Shown here piece after piece: positions 57,801-64,000 of a stretch of DNA of 64,000 nt (position 1 is its first letter; each line of letters begins with the position of its first letter). Where the stretch lies: assembly GCA_001574975.1 (NCBI GenBank), contig KQ965759.1:335924-399923 (forward strand), given 5' to 3'. The translations under genes and the position numbers were made by a program. Below the pieces are notes generated by a model, which had not been told where the DNA came from, ran no database searches, and was given only the letters and a program-made list of their open reading frames with translations. The DNA comes from Gonapodya prolifera JEL478 (Eukaryota > Monoblepharomycota > Monoblepharidomycetes > Monoblepharidales > Gonapodyaceae).

Positions 57801-59524
57801 CAGCCAGCTCCATGATCTTCTTTTACCCGCCGAAAATATTGCGCTTGGCCAAGTCGAGCGCGAGAAAGCAGTTCGGTCACTAGTGGTAGATGGATCGGAA
57901 CTCGCGGCGTTGACTGCCAGTGACTGGGACACCATCGAGTCTCGGTACACGGAAGTCGTTTTTGCGAGGACTATGCCGGTAAGTTTTGCGTTTTGCAGCT
58001 TTTATTCATATTGTTAGTGCGTTTTGCTGATTGCACCGCCTTGAATTTTAGGACCAGAAACTCCGCATCGTCGAGGAGATCAAGGCACGCGGTGATAATA
58101 CTGTTGCTGTAACTGGAGATGGGGTGAACGACGCTCCCGCCCTCAAAGGTATTTTTAGTGTATTCTGCGTGGTGATACGCATTCCGTTGCTAATGCAACT
58201 CTTTCAGCCGCCGATGTTGGCGTTGCAATGGGTTCGGGCTCCGACGTCGCCAAAGAGGCAGCCGCAATGGTTCTGCTCAATAGCGACTTTACAGGAATCT
58301 TGGCTGCCATCGAAAGTGGCCGGCTTGTGTTCGACAATCTCCGGAAGGTGGTTCTCTGTAAGTGCACTCGCTGCCGATTGAGCGTCACCCTCGGTGTTTC
58401 TCATTACGTTACCAAAGTCCAAATGCCGATGGGTACCTACACCGAGCTTTGGACTGTGATTTTCAACGTATTTTTTGGTACGCCACCATTTTTGAGCTCG
58501 TTCTTGATGGGTAAGTCCGTCACTTTGTCTGCGTAACCCAACGGTCATTCTCACCATCGCAAAAGTCATTTTCTGCGTCTCAAACGACATTTTGATGGCT
58601 CTTTCCCTGATGTATGAGAAACCGGAGGAAGGTTTGTGTCCATCGTTCCCCGACAGTACATCTATTTGAACCGCCTTGTTGCTCCACCATCCAGATCTCA
58701 TGACACGCAAGCCCCGCAATGCGAAGAAAGATCGCCTTGCAAACTGGAAGTTCTTTGTCATGATATACGGCCTGATTGGGAACCTCTTGTGGTGAGCAAG
58801 AATGAATGTGCTTCGTACCTTTCGGCTGGGGAAATCACCAAACAATCGTCGCTACAGGCCGTGCTGCTTTGGAATGGCACTAATGTACTTGAATGTGAGG
58901 GCATCGCGATACCTTTGGCCTGAATTGTCATCAAATGTATTATCATTCAAAACAGGAAACAGCTGGGATTGGCATTCGCGATCTCGTATTTGCTTTTGAC
59001 AAGTGGCAAGATGGTTATTTGGGCTATTCAATTGACGAATTGAACAACTTCAATTCTGTTGCGCAGTGCATTTAGTGAGCTCTTATTGACCGTTTGTCTC
59101 TGGGTGGTAAAGATCTCAATCACTCAATCCCCGCACTAGCTATGTTACAATGGTCATCACGCAATTTGGCGTTCTCTTGTCTGTGCGCACTCGGCGCAAC
59201 TCGATCTTGTCCGCCAATCCGCTCTGGGGCCCACGCCAGAATCTTAGACTCTTCGGTGCTATGCTTGTTTCCGTCCTCTGGGCTCTCGCATGGCTCTACG
59301 GCCCAGGGATTCAGTTCGCGTTTGGAACGATGCCTGTTCCCGTTAAGTACTGGTTCATACCGTTCGGATTCGCATTGGGTATTCTTGTGTTGGATGAAAC
59401 TCGGAAGCTCGTGGTCAGAACTTTCCCCAAGGTAAGGATGCTAATGAAGAGCTAAAGGCAAGGTATTTCTTCTCATGATCGGTCTCATTCCTGACAGAGT
59501 ATCGTGGCCAAAGTGGCATGGTAA
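54838..59524 (+). CDS. P-type cation ATPase, Na,K-ATPase alpha-like (IIC-like) with altered ion-site residues
   Basis: Twenty-one exons join in phase to 1088 residues. They are 54838-55010, 55142-55448, 55525-55576, 55679-55870, 55950-56031, 56104-56222, 56300-56539, 56610-56764, 56825-57158, 57226-57474, 57530-57606, 57670-57978, 58052-58148, 58208-58357, 58418-58510, 58566-58631, 58695-58791, 58858-58894, 58956-59074, 59140-59431 and 59498-59524. Catalytic motifs are complete: TGES near 267, SDKTGTLT near 430 with the phosphorylated Asp, NSKNKWMLR, KGAPD near 551, and TGDGVNDAPA near 784. Ten membrane helices are expected. VKSLTTVETLG and LSLMYEKPEEDLMTRKPRN are diagnostic of the Na,K/H,K group. 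Ion-site residues differ: the M4 PEGL is PQGLP (about 387-391), and the M6 DxxxD is CVSND (880-884), so the transported ion is open. No beta subunit is visible in the window. Confidence 0.92.
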
Positions 59525-60804
59525 GCTCAGGGGTGAATAACAACTTTGGAGTAGTAGGCTTCGAAAATGGGAGAGGTGGAAGATATGGACCTTCCACAGT
59601 CCACACAGTAATTACAAACTTGGAGAATATTATCACAGAGATTTTGAATTCAGGGATTTGGTCGAGCAATGATGATATTGATGAGCCGCCAGCTTCCAAT
59701 TGAACTACAATCACCTTAAGTGCCCAATGAGGTTGTTGTCCTGAAACGCGTCAGCTTGAGGGCGTCTGCGCCGCGCGATAGCGTGTGGAGACCAACTACA
59801 CTGATGGGCGAAACAATCCCATCAGTGTGCGCCATTTGCGCCAGTCTACTCGGTTTCGAGCCTATGTTGGCCGCCTCAAAGTTCCAAAGTTTCGTTTAAT
59901 CGTCCACATTGGATGGGAAGATTCATTTCAGACTTGCGGATTGAAAAGGCAAGGCGTCAACAGGAGAGGTGTTCGAGTTTCGACAAGACATGTAAGCATG
60001 AATTCCTGTGAAGCGACTGCAACCCTGTCCGGCTTGCTGGACGGCACTGAGAATGTATAGGCGCTTGCGTTCAAATACTAATTGGGTGCATGTCGTTGAG
60101 TTCTGGCGGAGGAGGATGAAATTCCATGGCTCTGGTGACTTGACTGCAATGAGGGCTGGGTTCACCAGGATTGCGAGAGCGGAGCAAGGTGTTTTCTCAC
60201 TGTAAACGGGATACGTCTTGTTGCAGGAATGCGTCATCGTGTCGCAGGGTTCATGCTACCCGACCTAGGGGTTGTAGTAGGGTTACTACGGGAGTTAGTT
60301 GTTAGGGTAAGATTAGATTGAGTGTGGAATCGCTCTGTTGTTCGTCTAATACATGTGCTATATATTGACCGGCTGGCTCCGAGGGCTACTGTGGCCACGA
60401 CGCCTTCCGACGCCCACAACACCACTCCCTTCGGACCACTCCCTGGCGGACTGTAGTAGTTCCGCCACACCTCCCCCACCCGTTGAAGCTGATGACCTCA
60501 TCAGGCGTGGAGTAGCTAGCACAAGTAGTGACAAATCGCACTTCACAATTCATCTTGTCTTTGGATGCTTTGGGATACACCCAGGACGTGGGAAAACCTT
60601 TCCGCGACTCTTTTCAATTCAATTCTTTTTGCGGCAGGAGAAACACCCATATCCCCTCAAGGGAAAGTCAACATTAACTGTTTTCGACATAAAACCCTTG
60701 TCCACTCGTCGACAGTCTTAAGACGACTTCAATGTCTTCGAGAGCTCCGCATTCTTCCCTCACCCCCCCTCCTCAAGAGGCAGGTGCCCACACGCCTCGC
60801 AATA
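59525..60804. other. Intergenic; nothing recognised
   Basis: 3' flank of the ATPase gene and short frames without motifs. Confidence 0.4.
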
Positions 60805-61185
60805 TTAATGATTTAACGTAGCGGGGAGAACGACGAAGATTTTCAAGTCACGCTCGTTGGCTGCGGCCTCCGCGATCTCGTACTGCACCTTCACACGCTT
60901 TCTCGTGCGTTGGTTTCTCGCGTTTCTGTCAGATCGCTTTGAACGAGATTGACGTTGCAATTGAGGGTTTCTACGCTCAAAGTCTGCAACCATGTTGGGA
61001 GCATCTTTCATGTCCTCTTCGAGGATCCATTCAAGTTTGTCGTAACCACGAACCTTAGTCAGATACTCAACGACATCACCTCGTACCCCTTTACCAGCGA
61101 TGTATTCGACTTTGTAACTGGGTCGGTGATCAATACTTGAAGCTACCGGAGTAGGGTATTGGTCCCCAGTGTGATGGACCGTTGC
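60805..61185 (-). pseudogene. Chromodomain from the end of a Ty3/gypsy-type polyprotein
   Basis: A minus-strand open frame ending in TAA at 60805 reads YKVEYIAGKGVRGDVVEY, then LTKVRGYDKLEWILEEDM and VADFERR, followed by a basic tail (RSKRSDRNARNQRTRKRVK). This is the layout of a chromodomain at the C-terminus of chromovirus integrases, which target insertion to heterochromatin marks. The usual KWKGY is KVRGY here, so one aromatic-cage Trp is lost. No integrase core is evident upstream, so this is a stranded fragment. Confidence 0.6.
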
Positions 61186-62294
61186 GTGATATATTATATA
61201 TTGTAGTCTATACTATGGGAATCCACGGCTAGGTAGATCCCGACACCAACACAACTGATCCTACCCTTGGACATACCCCACGGTACACGTGCCTCTACAA
61301 GTGGGGGTACTGACCGGAACTTCCCGCACGCCGTGTACTTTGCCTTTGGAGGTGTTTCCCTTGTTCCTCGAACCTGTGATCGCTGAGCCTGTCTCCCACA
61401 TCATCAAATTCTCGATAAACCTCACTTTTATCGCGCCTTGAACGCCCAAATCGTCTCTTTGATTGTCCTCAAGACAATCAACGTCGCGGCTTGGCAATAT
61501 CTCTTGATTTGACTGACCGGCATAATTTGGCTGACATGGGAAACACTCCCCTTGTTACATACAAGCTCAATGAAGACGAGCAGATGGACTCGCAGAATGC
61601 TTCTGTGGTCGCAAATGGCAATTTAGTGAATGAAAGTTGCTCAACTTCCGGAAGTAGTTCTTCAGGTTCTGCCGCAAGTGTCAGGGGCTTTGGGCAGTCC
61701 CCCTGCTCACTGACAGTTGCTAAGTTGCGTATTAGTACTTTAGCTGTAGCATTTTATCTCGGTTACGTGGCGCATTGTACAAGGGAGACCCAACACAGAA
61801 CACTGGACCACTCGTGCGCAACTCAGTCCCGTCTCTCCCGCACGTCACAAATCCACTCTGAGGGGCGCTTCCCGCCAGCGCCCCTCACACAAGCAGTTCT
61901 GACGATAGTTATAATGGGGCTGCTGACGAACACAGCATGTCTGAAATGGATGTAGTGTTGGATGATGCAACTTGGCAACTGTGACACACCTAACAGATCA
62001 GATTAGATGTTCGTTGCATGGGCGTCTGCCATGGCAGGGCGTTGGGAGATTCATTTGCATTGGATACGTCGGACTCAGTAGTGACTCAGGCGGACTATAT
62101 ATACACTATAAAAACTAAGATGTTACAGACAACAGAACATATTTCGTACTACAAGATAAGTCATCTATGACTACAACTAAGGTCTGCGTACACTAGATTC
62201 AACACGTTTACAGCGTTTGACTCTCTGAGCATTCACAACTCACCTTGTCATGCCCGAGAACTATTGATTCCCTGGATCTCGTCTTCAGTGGGAC
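61186..62294. other. Upstream region of the copia element; LTR not resolved
   Basis: A long terminal repeat should lie here if the Gag gene is in its original context, but with no second copy in the window its limits cannot be set. A 154-codon frame (61491-61955) is Ser-rich and unrecognised. Confidence 0.35.
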
Positions 62295-63755
62295 TTGGAC
62301 CTTGACACCTGGATCATGCAGATGGAAATGTTCACACTACAGCAAGGAGTATATGACGTTATGATGGGAGGTCTGAAAAGGCCGGACAACACCTTACCTT
62401 TGACAACTCCAATTTCAGCTCCGGATCCAGGTTTGGCCCTAACTGCAGGTGGAGGAGTACTCCTGGTGGCGGCGCCAGCCTTGGCAACAGCAACAGAGGC
62501 AACTGAAGCTAGGAAGTGGCAGGACAAGGATCTGTTGGGACAAAACTTGTTACTACCTGCCATTGACTCAGAAATTGCCATTAGTATTTGCTCGGTTCTT
62601 CCCACTGATGCTCGCCAACGTACCTCAACACTCATGTACTTGCGCATCCTCGAAGCGTTCCGCCCAAACGTCACCAGTCAAGACATTACTCTCCACAAGG
62701 AGCTCCTTGGTTGGAGGCTGCTTGACGGCAAGAAAGTCCTCGTGTTCCTGTCAGACCTCAACAGCATGGTTAAACAACTATGCTCTGCTGAAGGAAGGAC
62801 TTACCGTGTGGAAGAGCTTGTGAGGTGGGTTGGGTCAGGCTTGCCAAACACCTACAATGGGAAAATGGACATTATTCTGGAGATGATGGCGCAAAAGGAT
62901 CTCACCTTTGATATCTTGAGGTCACGCCTGTTGGAGCGAGAGCAGCAGCTGGAAATAAACGAGCAGGAATCAGACAGGAAGAGTCTTGGAAAGAACTTTA
63001 CAATGACGGAGAACTCACTTGGCTGTAAACTATCCTTGTTGACAACTTTCATCGGCGACTGTTACTAGTGTGGCGAAACCGGCCACATGGCAAAGGACTG
63101 TCCTAAAAAGGAACGCGGTGGAAAGGCTGGTTATGGGAGGGGTGGTGGACGCAGCAGGCGCAATGGACGTGGACAAGGAGGGGGAGGCAAAGGGAAGGAG
63201 AAAGGAAAGGACGCTGTTAATCTCGGCAAACACGTTTTCTGCCTTACGGTCTCCACCAATTCAGCAAAAGCTTACCAGAAGCACTCAGCGTCCAAGCTGG
63301 TCTGGGACAGTGGCGCGACTTGTTCCATGTTGTGGGACAAGAGGGATTTCTTGGACTTGAAGCCAGCAAACTTTGGTTCAGTCAAGATTCCGGGAGGGGA
63401 CAAGCTGTCAGTGGCGACAGTAGGGACACAAATGTTACAACAGTTGATAAGGACAGGGAGCCTGCAGGAATCATCAAACTCACCAACTCTCTCCATGTCA
63501 AAGTTGTGGCGCACTTGTCTTTTGCTAACCAGGACTGCAAGATCCTGGGGAAAGGGCACAACATGGAGATTGGGAGGAGCAGCACATGGATTTGCAACAT
63601 CAAACGGATCCCAGAATCTCGTCTCTATCAAATTTGTGGATTTCCAACTCACCTGGGGAAGACTCCTGACACTCTCCTCATTGGCATCGCTGAGACAGCC
63701 TCAGCAATAGATCCCGCTCTCCTTTGGCATGAATGGTTTAGTCACCAGTCACCGG
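62295..63755 (+). pseudogene. Ty1/copia Gag-Pol fragment (Gag, zinc knuckle, protease, pre-integrase)
   Basis: The segment begins in the Gag part (DLDTWIMQMEMFTLQQGVYD), with LHKELLGWRLLDGKKVLVFL and LVRWVGSGLPNTYNGKMD from the UBN2-type Gag fold. The nucleocapsid knuckle follows at about 63057-63098 as CY-stop-CGETGHMAKDC: a TAG at 63066-63068 fills one spacer position of an otherwise perfect C-x2-C-x4-H-x4-C. The same frame continues through a Gly/Arg-rich linker to the aspartic protease site LVWDSGATCS (about 63296). Near 63430 coding shifts to another frame (EPAGIIKLTNSLHVKVVAHL) and reaches LLWHEWFSHQSPERV, the start of the pre-integrase domain, where it is cut off at 63755. Reverse transcriptase and RNase H are absent. 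It is a truncated, inactive copy. Confidence 0.85.
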
Positions 63756-63758
63756 AAC

Positions 63759-63774
63759 GGGTTAGGGTTAGGGG
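63759..63774 (+). repeat. Telomere-like GGGTTAGGGTTAGGGG at an element junction
   Basis: Two TTAGGG units stand exactly where the copia reading frame ends, followed by A8 and CCCC. TTAGGG is the common fungal telomere unit. Confidence 0.7.
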
Positions 63775-64000
63775 AAAAAAAACCCCGCTTCAGGGCACAC
63801 TGAGGTGGACTGCACGCGCTAGGACACTGAGCGACAAACCAACCGCCGGAAAAATCCGATCGACCAGCAATCGTCCTATGGACGGGGGCACAGACCCGGG
63901 CGATCACAGGTTTGAGATCCCGAGCGGAGAAGGAGAAAAGGAGGATCGATCAGAGGATAATCTATTTATCCGCGACGACGTCGAGATGGATGGAGACGAC
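63775..64000 (+). other. Start of an unidentified element or gene running off the window
   Basis: After A8/CCCC a new sequence begins. From an ATG near 63878 an open frame (MDGGTDPGDHRFEIPSGEGE) runs past the window edge. Acidic, low-complexity starts like this occur in first ORFs of non-LTR elements, but nothing diagnostic is present. Confidence 0.3.

Noticed and set aside
5516-63068. Reassignment of TAG to an amino acid, suggested by in-frame TAG in two loci
   Set aside because: TAG ends LUD gene B and the NUS1-like gene at the expected family C-termini, and the long host genes have no internal TAG.

Overview
The window is eukaryotic and fungal, most likely a chytrid. The genes are intron-dense, with short introns that mostly begin GTGAGT, GTACGT or GTGCGT. 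The gene set includes a leucine-rich-repeat/transmembrane/SH3 receptor, an architecture I associate with chytrids, and a Na,K-type (IIC-like) P-type ATPase, which is rare in Dikarya. There is also a TTAGGG telomere-type repeat. The lineage is an inference; no rRNA or marker gene settles it. Exon models were built by hand from splice signals, reading-phase continuity and protein motifs; no cDNA was available.

Layout. 1-1877: nothing recognised. 1878-3575 (+): F-box/LRR gene. 3949-6055 (-): decayed gene with three in-frame stops. 7232-14544 (-): giant GRIP-domain golgin, eight exons. 15097-15168 (-): tRNA-Glu(CTC). About 16.0-18.8 kb: a dead PIF/Harbinger element with convergent nuclease and Myb/SANT-like genes. 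18839-18925: a probable 3' relic of a LUD gene. About 19.1-19.87 kb: a degenerate 145-bp tandem repeat. 20128-21853 (-): LUD-domain gene B. 23.7-25.2 kb: remnant with an AT-hook. 26349-28526 (-): RNase kappa-like V-ATPase-associated protein. 29664-31582 (+): LUD-domain gene A. 33.1-37.7 kb: two hAT insertions and two copies of a hAT-type MITE. 38759-40120 (-): NUS1-like gene. 40642-44139 (-): 16-exon LRR-TM-SH3 receptor. 45633-48361 (+): bZIP factor. 48.6-49.7 kb: integrase-type transposon remnant. 52.0-52.3 kb (-): 3' end of an unidentified gene. 54838-59524 (+): 21-exon P-type ATPase. 60.8-61.2 kb (-): chromodomain of a dead Ty3/gypsy element. 62295-63755 (+): Ty1/copia Gag-Pol fragment, joined to a telomere-like repeat and to another open frame running off the end.

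How it fits together. The host genes are mainly endomembrane and membrane functions: golgin (trans-Golgi tethering), RNase kappa (V-ATPase), NUS1 (dolichol synthesis), the P-type ATPase and the SH3 receptor. They are not an operon-like system; they are separated by islands of transposon debris. Two islands (about 15.2-18.8 and 33.3-37.6 kb) are CpG-poor, and the Harbinger copy carries stops best explained as CGA-to-TGA changes. Cytosine-methylation-driven decay of repeats is therefore likely. No CRISPR array, prokaryotic gene cluster or rRNA was seen.
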